Assembly (NCBI RefSeq): GCF_014652915.1
Contig: NZ_BMZS01000016.1
Location: forward strand, 62,001 to 126,000
DNA: 64,000 bases
Reading direction: 5' to 3'
Source of the DNA: Thalassobaculum fulvum
GTDB lineage: Bacteria > Pseudomonadota > Alphaproteobacteria > Thalassobaculales > Thalassobaculaceae
Of the stretch, positions 25,999 to 35,555 are shown piece after piece (positions within the stretch are counted from its first letter, which is position 1; every line of letters begins with the position of its first letter). The position numbers were made by a program, and so were the translations under genes. Under the pieces are notes generated by a model that saw only the letters and a program-made list of their open reading frames with translations, did no database searches and was not told where the DNA came from.

Positions 25999-26919
25999 TC
26001 AGGAACCGGTCCCGGCGGGTGACAGACGCCCGTTCACCCGGGCTTGCGCGGCGATGAGGTGACCGACCAGAGCGTCCGCGAACCCGAGGTTGCGGGCCTC
26101 GACCAGGGCATGCCGGACCGCGTTCCCGAGGTTGCCGGTCAGCGGCACGTCGGCGGTCATGCGGGTGTAGTAGCCGAGGTCCTTGGCGGCGTTGGCGATA
26201 CCGAAGCGCATGCCGTCCAGGTCGCCGTCCTTCGCGGTGCCGGCGATCATGCGGAAGATGCCGCTGTTGGCGCCGCCGGCGGCGACGACCTCGTAGAGCT
26301 TCTCCAGCGGCACGCCGACCGCATCGCAGGCGACGAACGCCTCGGCGATCAGGGCGGCCTGGCCCATCGCCAGGAAGTTGTTGACCAGCTTCAGCTTGTG
26401 CCCGGCGCCGACCGGTCCGACGTGGAAGATGTTCTCGCAGAACGCCGCGAGGACCGGCTCGACCGCTGCGAACGTCGCATCGTCGGCGCCGACCATGGTG
26501 TTCAGCCGGCCGGCCTCGGCCTCGACCGGCGTGCGGGCCAGCGGCGCGTCGGCGAACCGCCCGCCGGCGGCGGCGACGGCCGCGGCGACCCGCTCGGTCG
26601 AGCCGGGCTCGCTGGTCGAGCAGTCGATCAGGACGAAGCCGGGCCGGCAGCCTTCGAGGAGGCCGCCCGCCCCGAGCACCAGCGCCTCGACCTGGGGAGA
26701 GCCCGGCACGCACAGGATGACGATGTCCGCGGACCCGGCCAGCGACTGCGGGCTGTCGACGACCGTCGCGCCCTCGCCTTCGAGACGGTCCGAGCCGACC
26801 CGGCTGCGGTTCGGCATCACCACCAGCGGAAAGCCGTGCCGGAGCAGGTTGCTCCCGATGCCCTGCCCCATCATGCCGAGGCCGATCAGGCCGATCGTCG
26901 GCTTCCCCTGCATGGTCAT
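25999..26919 (-). CDS. NAD(P)-dependent oxidoreductase, 3-hydroxyisobutyrate dehydrogenase family
   Basis: This beta-hydroxyacid dehydrogenase of 306 residues has an N-terminal Rossmann motif GLIGLGMMGQGIGSNLLRHG. DCSTSEPGSTERVAAAV holds the substrate-binding loop and GPVGAGHKLKLVNNF the catalytic lysine. The C-terminal helical domain closes with DLGYYTRMTADVPLTGN. Relatives are tartronate semialdehyde reductase, hydroxyisobutyrate dehydrogenase and L-threonate dehydrogenase, so it probably oxidises or reduces a 3-hydroxy or 2-keto acid. It is the first gene of the leftward operon opposite the RpiR-type regulator, which suggests regulated sugar-acid or related catabolism. Confidence 0.9.
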   Translation of the reverse strand: MTMQGKPTIGLIGLGMMGQGIGSNLLRHGFPLVVMPNRSRVGSDRLEGEGATVVDSPQSLAGSADIVILCVPGSPQVEALVLGAGGLLEGCRPGFVLIDCSTSEPGSTERVAAAVAAAGGRFADAPLARTPVEAEAGRLNTMVGADDATFAAVEPVLAAFCENIFHVGPVGAGHKLKLVNNFLAMGQAALIAEAFVACDAVGVPLEKLYEVVAAGGANSGIFRMIAGTAKDGDLDGMRFGIANAAKDLGYYTRMTADVPLTGNLGNAVRHALVEARNLGFADALVGHLIAAQARVNGRLSPAGTGS

Positions 26920-26940
26920 CCCGGCCCCCCTGGGTTTGAT

Positions 26941-27049
26941 CTGGTTCGAATAAATTTTCTATAGACAAATTTTGAAAGAAAATTCACTTCTTATGTCAAC
27001 ATAAAAAATTCTGTTGCATCGCACAAAATGGAAAGTTCGTTCGAATCAG
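26941..27049. promoter_or_regulatory. AT-rich divergent promoter/operator region of the RpiR regulator
   Basis: The region between the divergent dehydrogenase (start 26919) and RpiR gene (start 27104) is the most AT-rich stretch I saw in the window. An imperfect inverted pair bounds it: CTGGTTCGAA at 26941-26950 and TTCGAATCAG at 27040-27049 (9 of 10 positions complementary). Inside, AATTTTCT (26953-26960) and AGAAAATT (26977-26984) form a perfect 8-bp inverted repeat with a 16-base spacer. A consensus -35 element TTGACA reads leftward at 26994-26999. Together these fit a regulator-bound divergent promoter. Confidence 0.65.
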
Positions 27050-27103
27050 GCTACCTAGGCCGAACCCCGGCCGCCTGGCGCAGCCGCAAACACGAGGTGG
27101 CCC

Positions 27104-27973
27104 ATGGCCTCTGACATCGAGGCACCCGCGTCCTTCGACAGCCTCCGGCACAATGTGCAGGCCCGTTACGACGGGCTGAGCCCACACCTGCAGCGGCTCG
27201 CCCGCCTGGCCCTGGAGGATCCGAACAGCTTCGCGTTGGAGACCGTGACCAGCCTGGCGCAGACCGCCGAGGTCCAGCCCTCGACCCTGATCCGGTTCGC
27301 CAAGGAGTTCGGCTACTCCGGCTTCTCGGACATGCAGAAGATCTTCAAGCTGCGCCTGATCGAGGGGGCTCCGGCCTACCGCGAGCAAATCCACCAGCAC
27401 CGCACCCGCCTGGAGGCGGCGGCCGAGCGGGATCCGATGGCGATCCTGCAGGAGTTCACCGATGCCTCGATCCTCTGCCTCGAGCGACTGAAGGACACGG
27501 TCGACCCCGCGGCCCTGGCCCGCGCGATCGAGATGATCGCGGCGGCCGACACGATCTACGTGATCGGCCAGCGCCGGGCCTTCCCGATCGCCGCGTACAT
27601 CGCCTACGGGCTGGCGCGGCTCGAGCACCGCACCCAGTTGCTGGATTTCGTCGGCGGCATGGTCCCGCAGCAGGCCGCGACCCTGCGGCCGACCGACCTG
27701 CTGATCGCGGTCGCCTTCGCCGAGTACACACCGGCCGTGGTCGAGACCGTGCGCGACGTGCACATCCGCAACATCCCGACCCTGACGATCACCGACGTGC
27801 CGACCAGCCCGCTGGCGCAACACGGCACGGTGTACTTCTGCGTCGACGATGCCGACATCCACCGGTTCCGGCCGATCGCCGGCTCGATTAGCCTGGCGCA
27901 GTCGCTGATCATCGGGCTCGGCTACTACAAGGACGCCCGCAAGGAAGACCGGGGGCATGGCCTCAAGGCCTGA
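27104..27973 (+). CDS. MurR/RpiR-family transcriptional regulator
   Basis: This 289-residue protein has an N-terminal HTH_6 domain (about 1-85) with TSLAQTAEVQPSTLIRFAKE and FGYSGFSDMQKIFK. A C-terminal SIS domain (about 130-280) has ADTIYVIGQRRAFPIAAYI. SIS domains bind phosphosugars or similar effectors and control DNA binding. GAGGTGG lies before the ATG. It is divergent from the dehydrogenase-cupin-ABC operon across the AT-rich region at 26941-27049 and very likely controls that operon and itself. The effector is unknown. Confidence 0.9.
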   Translation: MASDIEAPASFDSLRHNVQARYDGLSPHLQRLARLALEDPNSFALETVTSLAQTAEVQPSTLIRFAKEFGYSGFSDMQKIFKLRLIEGAPAYREQIHQHRTRLEAAAERDPMAILQEFTDASILCLERLKDTVDPAALARAIEMIAAADTIYVIGQRRAFPIAAYIAYGLARLEHRTQLLDFVGGMVPQQAATLRPTDLLIAVAFAEYTPAVVETVRDVHIRNIPTLTITDVPTSPLAQHGTVYFCVDDADIHRFRPIAGSISLAQSLIIGLGYYKDARKEDRGHGLKA

Positions 27974-28046
27974 CCCCATCGAGCGGGGACTGTCGTCGGC
28001 CCCGAAGGTTCGCGGGACGGGACGGACGCCCGACGTCGGGAAGCAA

Positions 28047-28122
28047 TGGTGGGCCCGGCAGGATTCGAACCTGCGACAACACCGTTATGAGCGGCGCGTT
28101 CTGACCGCTGAACTACGGGCCC
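28047..28122 (-). tRNA. tRNA-Ile (CAT anticodon, lysidine type; elongator Met possible)
   Basis: The minus strand folds as a full 76-nt cloverleaf. The acceptor stem is GGGCCCG/CGGGCCC with all pairs, the D stem GTTC/GAAC, the anticodon stem CGCCG/CGGTG, the anticodon loop CTCATAA and the T arm GCAGG-TTCGAAT-CCTGC. CCA is encoded at the 3' end (28047-28049). The anticodon is CAT. The C4-G69 and C5-G68 pairs and overall resemblance to bacterial minor isoleucine tRNA favour tRNA-Ile2, which TilS converts to lysidine at C34. A tilS gene is present at 48573-50000. It is separated from rpoD by paired palindromes. Confidence 0.9.
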
Positions 28123-28215
28123 GGCGCCGGCGGACGGCGTCGCAACGAGTTATCGGCCAAGCCGGGCGGCTGTCAACGCAAGAGGGAGGAGGACGGCTCG
28201 GGCGCCCGTCGCGGT

Positions 28216-28337
28216 GCGGGTCCCGGATCCGTCCCGCCTGCGGCGATCCGGTCCGGGATGAGGCGGGACAAGGAGGCATGTGAAGCCCGCCAACCGGCCC
28301 TCATCCCGGACGCCGCGCGGCGGCGATCCGGGCCCCA
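28216..28337. repeat. Paired palindromic repeat, copy 2 (downstream of rpoD)
   Basis: Unit a (28216-28262) starts GCGGGTCCCGGATCC and ends CCGGGATGAGG. Unit b (28298-28337) starts CCCTCATCCCGG and ends GATCCGGGCCCCA. Ends are inverted as in the copy at 24002. It begins 23 bases beyond the rpoD stop (leftward), so it may act as the 3' processing or termination structure of the dnaG-rpoD transcript. Confidence 0.8.
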
Positions 28338-28359
28338 CAATGGGCGACCGGCGCGAGGC

Positions 28360-30291
<1,932 letters not shown>

Positions 30292-30338
30292 CGTCCCTCG
30301 ACTTTCTTTCCTCGCCGGCGCCGGGTCCGGCGTCGCTG

Positions 30339-32195
30339 TCATCCTGCATCCTCGAGCGAGGCACCGACCGTGATGGCCGCCAGCGCCCGCTGCAGCCCCA
30401 GGAGCCGGTTCCAGCTCGTTTCGTCCATCGTCTCCTCGACGTCGCGACGGGCGTCGGCCAGCTGGCGCTCGAGCCGTCCCCGCCCGACCCGCGACACCAA
30501 CTCGATCAGCCCGGCGCGGGCCTCCGAATGCGTAGCGCTCGGACGCGCAAACGCTGCATGCGAGAGCGCTTCCGCCCCCAGCAAGCCGTTCACCGTGTCC
30601 GAGTAGCCCAGCGCTTTCAGGTGGCTCGCGAGGCCAGCGGCGTCAAGGTCCGGATCCGCCTCGGTGATCTCTAGGATTTCGCGCCGCAACTTGTCAAGAA
30701 ACTGGTCATCCAGTTCGAGATGCGCAAGGGTCTCGCCCAGTTCGTCGAGCAGGCCGGGATGGTGGATCACGGTGGCCAGGATCAGCTGCTGCTGCCGGCG
30801 CCCCAGGACCATGTCGACCCGGGCCCGGGCCGCCCGGCTGCCGCTCGGCTCGACCGGCGGGGGCGACCATTTGCCGCCGCGGAACGAGCCGCGCGCCGCC
30901 CCTCGCTCGAACCGCCGCTCCGGCGGCCGGCGCATGGCGGCGATCCGGGCCTCGACCTCGTCGGCGTAGGATTGCTGAACGGTGCGGTCGGCGATCGCCT
31001 TCACCCGGTCCCGCAGGCGGCGCCAGAAATCGGCGCGGCGTTCCGGCGTGTCGGTCGCGCCGGCCGCCGCCTCGATCGCCCACAGCCGGTCGACCAGCGG
31101 CTCCGCCGCCTCCAGCAGCTTGTTGAAGCCGGCCGGGCCGTCGCGCCGGGTCAGGCTGTCCGGGTCCTCGCCCTCGGGCAGGGCCACGAAGCGCAGCGAG
31201 TGTCCCGGCTGCAGCATCGGCAGCGCCCGCTCGCAGGCCCGCGCCGCGGCGCGCTGCCCGGCCGTGTCGCCGTCGAAGCAGACGATCGGCTCCGGCACGA
31301 TCTTCCACAGCTCGGCAATCTGGTCCTCGGTCAGCGCGGTGCCGAGCGGGGCGACGGCGGGGATCCCCGCCTGGGCCAGGGCGATGACGTCCATGTAGCC
31401 CTCGGCGACCACCAGGGTGCCGGATTTGTGGGCCGCCTCGCGCGCCTGGGCCAGGCCGTACAGCACCCGGCCCTTGTGGAACAGCGGGGTGTCCGGCGAG
31501 TTCAGGTATTTCGGCTGGCCGTCCCCGAGCACCCTTCCGCCGAACGCGATCACCCGGCCACGCCGGTCGGTGATCGGGAACAGCACCCGGCCGCGCATGT
31601 AATCGCCGGTCTCGCCGGCCCGCGGACCGTCGTCGTAGCGCTTGACCAGCCCGGCCTCGACCAGGACGTCGACCTCGACGCCCTCGGCCTTCATGGCGCG
31701 CTGCAGGGCTTTGCGGTCTTCCGGCGCCCAGCCGAGGCGGAACCGGGCGATGGTGTCGTCCTTCAGGCCGCGATCCTTGAGGTAGTGCCGACCGGTGTCG
31801 CCGGCGGCGGTGTGGAGCTGGCGCTCGTACCAGCGGCAGGCCAGGTCGACCACGTCCTGCAGGGTGCGCTTGCGCTCGGCCTTCTGGCGCTCCTCCGGGG
31901 TCTCCTTCGGCACGTCCAGGCCGGCCTGGGCGGCGAGCTGCTCGACTGCCTCCATGAAGCCGAGCCCCTCGGACTCCATCACGAACTTGATGACGTCGCC
32001 GTGCGCCCCGCAGGCGAAGCAGTGGTAGAAGCCCTTGTCGTCGACGATGTTCAGCGACGGCTTGCTGTCGCTGTGGAACGGGCACAGCGACACGAACTCG
32101 CGGCCCTTGCGGATCAGCTGGTGGCGCCGCCCGACCACGCTCGAGACCGACACGCGGTCGCGAAGCTCGTCCAGGAAGCCTTGGGGCAGAGCCAT
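30339..32195 (-). CDS. dnaG: DNA primase
   Basis: This 618-residue primase makes RNA primers at the replication fork. The N-terminal CHC2 zinc finger has Cys38, His41, Cys59 and Cys62 ([11 protein letters not shown]...[11 protein letters not shown]). The Toprim core follows with [17 protein letters not shown] (about residue 265) and [12 protein letters not shown] (about 315). The C-terminal helicase-binding region is present. The gene lies upstream of rpoD in the classical macromolecular-synthesis order, with stop and start overlapping; rpsU is absent from this locus, as is usual in alphaproteobacteria. Confidence 0.97.
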   Translation of the reverse strand: MALPQGFLDELRDRVSVSSVVGRRHQLIRKGREFVSLCPFHSDSKPSLNIVDDKGFYHCFACGAHGDVIKFVMESEGLGFMEAVEQLAAQAGLDVPKETPEERQKAERKRTLQDVVDLACRWYERQLHTAAGDTGRHYLKDRGLKDDTIARFRLGWAPEDRKALQRAMKAEGVEVDVLVEAGLVKRYDDGPRAGETGDYMRGRVLFPITDRRGRVIAFGGRVLGDGQPKYLNSPDTPLFHKGRVLYGLAQAREAAHKSGTLVVAEGYMDVIALAQAGIPAVAPLGTALTEDQIAELWKIVPEPIVCFDGDTAGQRAAARACERALPMLQPGHSLRFVALPEGEDPDSLTRRDGPAGFNKLLEAAEPLVDRLWAIEAAAGATDTPERRADFWRRLRDRVKAIADRTVQQSYADEVEARIAAMRRPPERRFERGAARGSFRGGKWSPPPVEPSGSRAARARVDMVLGRRQQQLILATVIHHPGLLDELGETLAHLELDDQFLDKLRREILEITEADPDLDAAGLASHLKALGYSDTVNGLLGAEALSHAAFARPSATHSEARAGLIELVSRVGRGRLERQLADARRDVEETMDETSWNRLLGLQRALAAITVGASLEDAG

Positions 32196-32284
32196 GCGGA
32201 AATCGTTTCCGGTGATCCGGTGAGCGGGCGCGGAGTGTACTCCGGATCGACCGTCAGGGGGAGTCGGGAGGTCCCCCTCTCCCC

Positions 32285-32371
32285 CTCATCCCGGGCGTGC
32301 GAAGCGCGACCCGGGACCCGACGGTCCGGACATGGGTCCCGGATCGTCGCTGCGCGCCGTCCGGGATGAGG
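32285..32371. repeat. Paired palindromic repeat, copy 3
   Basis: Unit b comes first (32285-32319, CTCATCCCGGGC to CCCGGGACCC) and unit a second (32334-32371, GGGTCCCGGATC to CCGGGATGAG), the opposite order to the other copies. It lies between the dnaG start and the stop of the threonine-synthase-like gene, all read leftward. Position suggests it acts as the 3' end of the upstream transcript. Confidence 0.8.
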
Positions 32372-32389
32372 GGAGAGAAGGTGTGGGCG

Positions 32390-33502
32390 CTACCCCACCA
32401 GCGCGTCGGCGCTCTTCAGGCCGTTGCCGGTGAGCACGATGACGGTCTCCTGGTCGGCCGCGATCGTGCCGTCGGCGACCAGCGCCCGGTAGCCGGCGCC
32501 GGCGACCGCGCTCGACGGCTCGACGAAGAAGCCGCGGCGCGCCAAGGCATGCATCGCCGGCAGGATCGCCTCCTCGGCCACCGCCACGGTGCCGCCGCCG
32601 GTCTCCCGCAGGGCCGCCAGGTTCTCGGGCACCCTCACCAGCTTGCTGTTGGCGATGCCCTCGGCGACGGTCGGCTTGGCCTCGATCGCGACCGCCCCGC
32701 CGGCCGCGAAGGCGGCGTGCAGGGCGGCGCAGTTGGCCGGCTGGGCGGCGAACAGCCGCGGCACCCGGGCGATCGCCCCGCGCTTCAGCAGCTCGGCGAA
32801 ACCGAGGTGGCAGCCCATCAGGTTGCTGCCGTAGCCGACCGGGATGACGACGTTGTCCGGGACCGCGAAGCCGTACTGCTCCCAGATCTCGAAGGCCAGG
32901 GTCTTGGTACCCTCGACGAAAAACGGCTGCCAGTTGTGGCTGGCGTAGAACAGCCCGTCCTCGGCCAGCTTCAGGGCGGCGGCGGCGCAGTCCTGCCGGG
33001 TGCCGGGCACCAGCTCGACCTCGGCGCCGTACACCCGGATCTGCGCGACCTTGGCCGGCGAGGTGTAGCCGGGCACCATCAGCCGGGCCTGCAGCCCGCC
33101 GGCGGCGGCGTAGCAGGCCAGCGAGGCGGCGGCGTTGCCGGAGGAGTCCAGCATCACCTCGGTGACGCCGTGCGCCTTCAGGTAGCTGACCAGCACCGCC
33201 ATACCGCGGTCCTTGAACGAACCGGACGGCGCCAGGTACTCGCACTTGATGCGCGGCCGGCCGCCGCCGAGCGCCGTCTCCACCAGCGGCGTCAGCCCCT
33301 CGCCGAGCGAGACGCGGCCCTCGGCCGGCACCCGGATCGCCTTGCCGTAGCGCCACAGCGAGAAGTCGGACGCGACGATGTCGCCGGGATCGAGCCCGTC
33401 GCCGGGTGTCAGGTCGACCGGCTGGCCGGTCGCCGGGCAGCGCCAGATCGGGGTGTCGACCGGGTAGCGGTGCAGGCCATCCTGGGAGACGTACTCGACC
33501 AT
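32390..33502 (-). CDS. Threonine synthase-like PLP enzyme
   Basis: This fold-type II PLP enzyme of 370 residues begins with a short segment WRCPATGQPVDL. The PLP lysine lies in PSGSFKDRGMAVL, the phosphate-binding region in DSSGNAAASLACYAAA, and the Gly-rich loop GYGSNLMGCHLGF and end NGLKSADAL complete it. These fit threonine synthase (O-phosphohomoserine to threonine). However, hom and thrB genes are not nearby, and related enzymes act on cysteate or diaminopropionate, so the substrate is inferred. AGAGGA lies before the ATG at 33502. The gene sits between two palindromic repeats, so it is probably transcribed alone. Confidence 0.85.
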   Translation of the reverse strand: MVEYVSQDGLHRYPVDTPIWRCPATGQPVDLTPGDGLDPGDIVASDFSLWRYGKAIRVPAEGRVSLGEGLTPLVETALGGGRPRIKCEYLAPSGSFKDRGMAVLVSYLKAHGVTEVMLDSSGNAAASLACYAAAGGLQARLMVPGYTSPAKVAQIRVYGAEVELVPGTRQDCAAAALKLAEDGLFYASHNWQPFFVEGTKTLAFEIWEQYGFAVPDNVVIPVGYGSNLMGCHLGFAELLKRGAIARVPRLFAAQPANCAALHAAFAAGGAVAIEAKPTVAEGIANSKLVRVPENLAALRETGGGTVAVAEEAILPAMHALARRGFFVEPSSAVAGAGYRALVADGTIAADQETVIVLTGNGLKSADALVG

Positions 33503-33550
33503 CGGGGTCCTCTTTGGCGGGTCGTCGGTATTGATGCGCCGAAGCGGCGG

Positions 33551-33661
33551 GTGGGTCCCGGGTCTCGCGCCGCTCGCCCGGGATGACGTCAAGAAGTAGG
33601 GAGTCGCGCCACCCCCCCTGACGTCATCCCGGCCGTAGCGAAGCGAAGAGCCGGGATCCAC
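33551..33661. repeat. Paired palindromic repeat, copy 4
   Basis: Unit a (33551-33591) begins GTGGGTCCCGGG and ends CCGGGATGACGTCA. Unit b (33619-33661) begins TGACGTCATCCCGG and ends GAGCCGGGATCCAC. Short direct copies of GAAGCGGCGGG flank the element on both sides (33541-33550 and 33662-33671). It separates the threonine-synthase-like gene from the MaoC gene. Confidence 0.82.
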
Positions 33662-33678
33662 GAAGCGGCGGGCGCCGG

Positions 33679-34143
33679 TCACCCCGGCCGCTTCGCCACC
33701 AGATGCAGCAGCTCGGCGGTCAGCACCGTCTCGTCGTGCTGGTTGCGGGTCGTGTACTTCAGGCGGACGTGGCCGAACGGCCTGGACGAGGACGGGCGCA
33801 GTTCCAGCACCTCGACGGTCACCCGCAGGGTGTCGCCGGGCCGCACCGGCTTCGGCCAGCGCAGGTTGTCGAGCCCGAGCCCGCCGAGGTTGGTGTGCTG
33901 GATCGGCCCGCCCTGCCAGAACAGCCGGAAGGTGAGCGCCAGGGTGTGGAAGCCGCTGGCGATCAGGCCCCCGAACATGGAGGCCTCGGCCGCCGGTTTG
34001 GAGACGTGGAACGGCTGCGGGTCCCAGGCCAGGGCGAAGTCCATGATCTGGCTCTCGGTCAGCGTGGCCGACTGGCTCTCGATCACGTCGCCGACCGCGA
34101 AGTCCTCGAAGTAGCGGGCGCCGGGAATGGCGGCACCGGTCAC
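33679..34143 (-). CDS. MaoC family dehydratase
   Basis: This single hot-dog domain protein of 154 residues has the MaoC active-site dyad region FALAWDPQPFHVS (Asp and His), preceded by YFEDFAVGDVIES and followed by GLIASGFHTLALTFRL. The family hydrates enoyl-CoA esters such as trans-2-enoyl-CoA or mesaconyl-CoA. The start is GTG and overlaps the stop of the upstream dehydrogenase gene as GTGA. Thus the two are translated together and may act in one pathway, perhaps of a dicarboxylic or hydroxy acid. Confidence 0.88.
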   Translation of the reverse strand: MTGAAIPGARYFEDFAVGDVIESQSATLTESQIMDFALAWDPQPFHVSKPAAEASMFGGLIASGFHTLALTFRLFWQGGPIQHTNLGGLGLDNLRWPKPVRPGDTLRVTVEVLELRPSSSRPFGHVRLKYTTRNQHDETVLTAELLHLVAKRPG

Positions 34144-35201
34144 TTGAGGGCCTCCACGATAGCGTCGCCGAGATCCTTGGTGGTCGCCTGACCGCCGATG
34201 TCCGGGGTCTTCGGCCCGGCGCCCTCGAGCACCGTCTCGATCGCCTTGACGATGTCGTCGGCCGCGGCCTGGTGGCCGAGGTGCTCCAGCATCATCGCGC
34301 CGGACCAGATCTGGCCGATCGGGTTGGCGATGCCCTTGCCGGCGATGTCCGGGGCCGAGCCGTGCACCGGCTCGAACATCGACGGGTAGTCGCCCTCCGG
34401 GTTGATGTTGGCCGACGGCGCGATGCCGATCGAGCCGGCGACCGCCGGGCCGAGGTCCGACAGGATGTCGCCGAACAGGTTGGAGCCGACCACCACGTCG
34501 AACCAGTCCGGGTGCAGCACGAAGTGCGCCGTCAGGATGTCGATGTGGTACTTGTCGGTCTTCAGGTCCGGGTACTCGGCGGCGATCGCCTCGAAGCGCT
34601 CGTCCCAGAACGGCATGGTGTGGATGATGCCGTTCGACTTGGTGGCCGAGGTCACCTTCTGCTTGCCGACCCGCCGGCACAGGTCGAAGGCGTAGCGCAT
34701 GATGCGGTCGGTGCCGTGCCGCGTCATGACGGTCTCCTGGATCGCCATCTCGCGGTCGGTGCCGCGGTTCAGCCGGCCGCCGATCTCCGAGTACTCGCCC
34801 TCGTTGTTCTCGCGGATCACCCAGAAGTCGATGTCCTCCGGGCCGCGGTTGGCGAGCGGGCACTTCATGCCCTTCATCATCCGCACCGGCCGCAGGTTGA
34901 CGTACTGGTGCATCTCGCGCCGGATCGGGATCAGCAGGCCCCACAGCGAGACGTGGTCGGGCACGCCCGGGAAGCCGACGGCGCCGAGGAAGATGGCGTC
35001 CGACTCCTTGAGCCGCTCCAGCCCGTCCTCCGGCATCAGCCGGCCGGTCTTGTGGAACCGCTCGCAGCCCCAGTCGTACTCGGTGAAGGCGTAGTCGAGG
35101 CCGTGCTTGCGGCCGACCGCCTCCAGCACCTTCAGCCCTTCGGGTACCACCTCCCAGCCGATCCCGTCGCCCGGAATCACCGCCACCTTCAGCGTGGTCA
35201 T
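34140..35201 (-). CDS. Tartrate dehydrogenase/D-malate dehydrogenase-like protein
   Basis: This 353-residue beta-decarboxylating dehydrogenase has the opening AVIPGDGIGWEVVPEGLKVL and the family-specific DWGCERFHKTGRLMPEDG. FLGAVGFPGVPDHVSLWGLL and ENNEGEYSEIGGR follow, which match tartrate dehydrogenase/decarboxylase and D-malate dehydrogenases. The metal aspartates are in GSNLFGDILSDLGPAVAGS. These enzymes oxidise tartrate, D-malate or meso-tartrate with NAD+ and Mn2+. GAGGA precedes the ATG at 35201. Its stop overlaps the MaoC start. The neighbour at 8006-9133 is a more distant member of the same family. Confidence 0.9.
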   Translation of the reverse strand: MTTLKVAVIPGDGIGWEVVPEGLKVLEAVGRKHGLDYAFTEYDWGCERFHKTGRLMPEDGLERLKESDAIFLGAVGFPGVPDHVSLWGLLIPIRREMHQYVNLRPVRMMKGMKCPLANRGPEDIDFWVIRENNEGEYSEIGGRLNRGTDREMAIQETVMTRHGTDRIMRYAFDLCRRVGKQKVTSATKSNGIIHTMPFWDERFEAIAAEYPDLKTDKYHIDILTAHFVLHPDWFDVVVGSNLFGDILSDLGPAVAGSIGIAPSANINPEGDYPSMFEPVHGSAPDIAGKGIANPIGQIWSGAMMLEHLGHQAAADDIVKAIETVLEGAGPKTPDIGGQATTKDLGDAIVEALK

Positions 35202-35290
35202 CGCGTCCTCGTCCTGTCGATCCATGCCAAGCGGCCGGGATCATAGGAGGGAGTGCGCCGGAACTGAAGATCCGGTCGCGACCGACAGTC

Positions 35291-35555
35291 AGAGCGTGAG
35301 AAAATATTCCAGCATGGTCTGCGTCGCGTCAGGAAGCCCGCCGGCCAGGAGCGGCGGCGAGGGCGAGGCGGCGCATCGGCGAGCCGTCGCGACGCCGTCG
35401 GCGGGCTTCCTGACGCGACCCGAAGGGCCGGTTTCCCGTGCCCGTCCGCGGCGTCGGCTGGCTTGCCCGATGCCCCGCATCGCGCTGCGCCAGCCTCCTG
35501 GCGGGCGGACACGGGAAACCGGCGCAGGCCGTGCTGGAATACTTTCTCACGCTCT
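35291..35555. repeat. 265-bp multi-branched palindromic element
   Basis: Three long inverted repeats are nested in one intergenic region. The outer stem pairs 35291-35314 with 35532-35555 (23 of 24 matched). Inside it, stem B pairs 35323-35343 with 35399-35419 (21 of 21). Stem C pairs 35427-35449 with 35501-35523 (21 of 23, both differences allow G-T pairs). Within loop C a further 7-bp stem (35456-35462 with 35489-35495) closes a 6-bp stem with a 3-base loop (35468-35482). The outer arm is AT-rich unlike its surroundings and its end touches the stop codon of the transporter gene. Either strand would fold as a three-way junction. Confidence 0.9.

Noticed and set aside
28047-28122. tRNA gene as an integration site for a mobile element
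   Set aside because: No integrase, no duplicated 3' end and no foreign-looking segment adjoin it.
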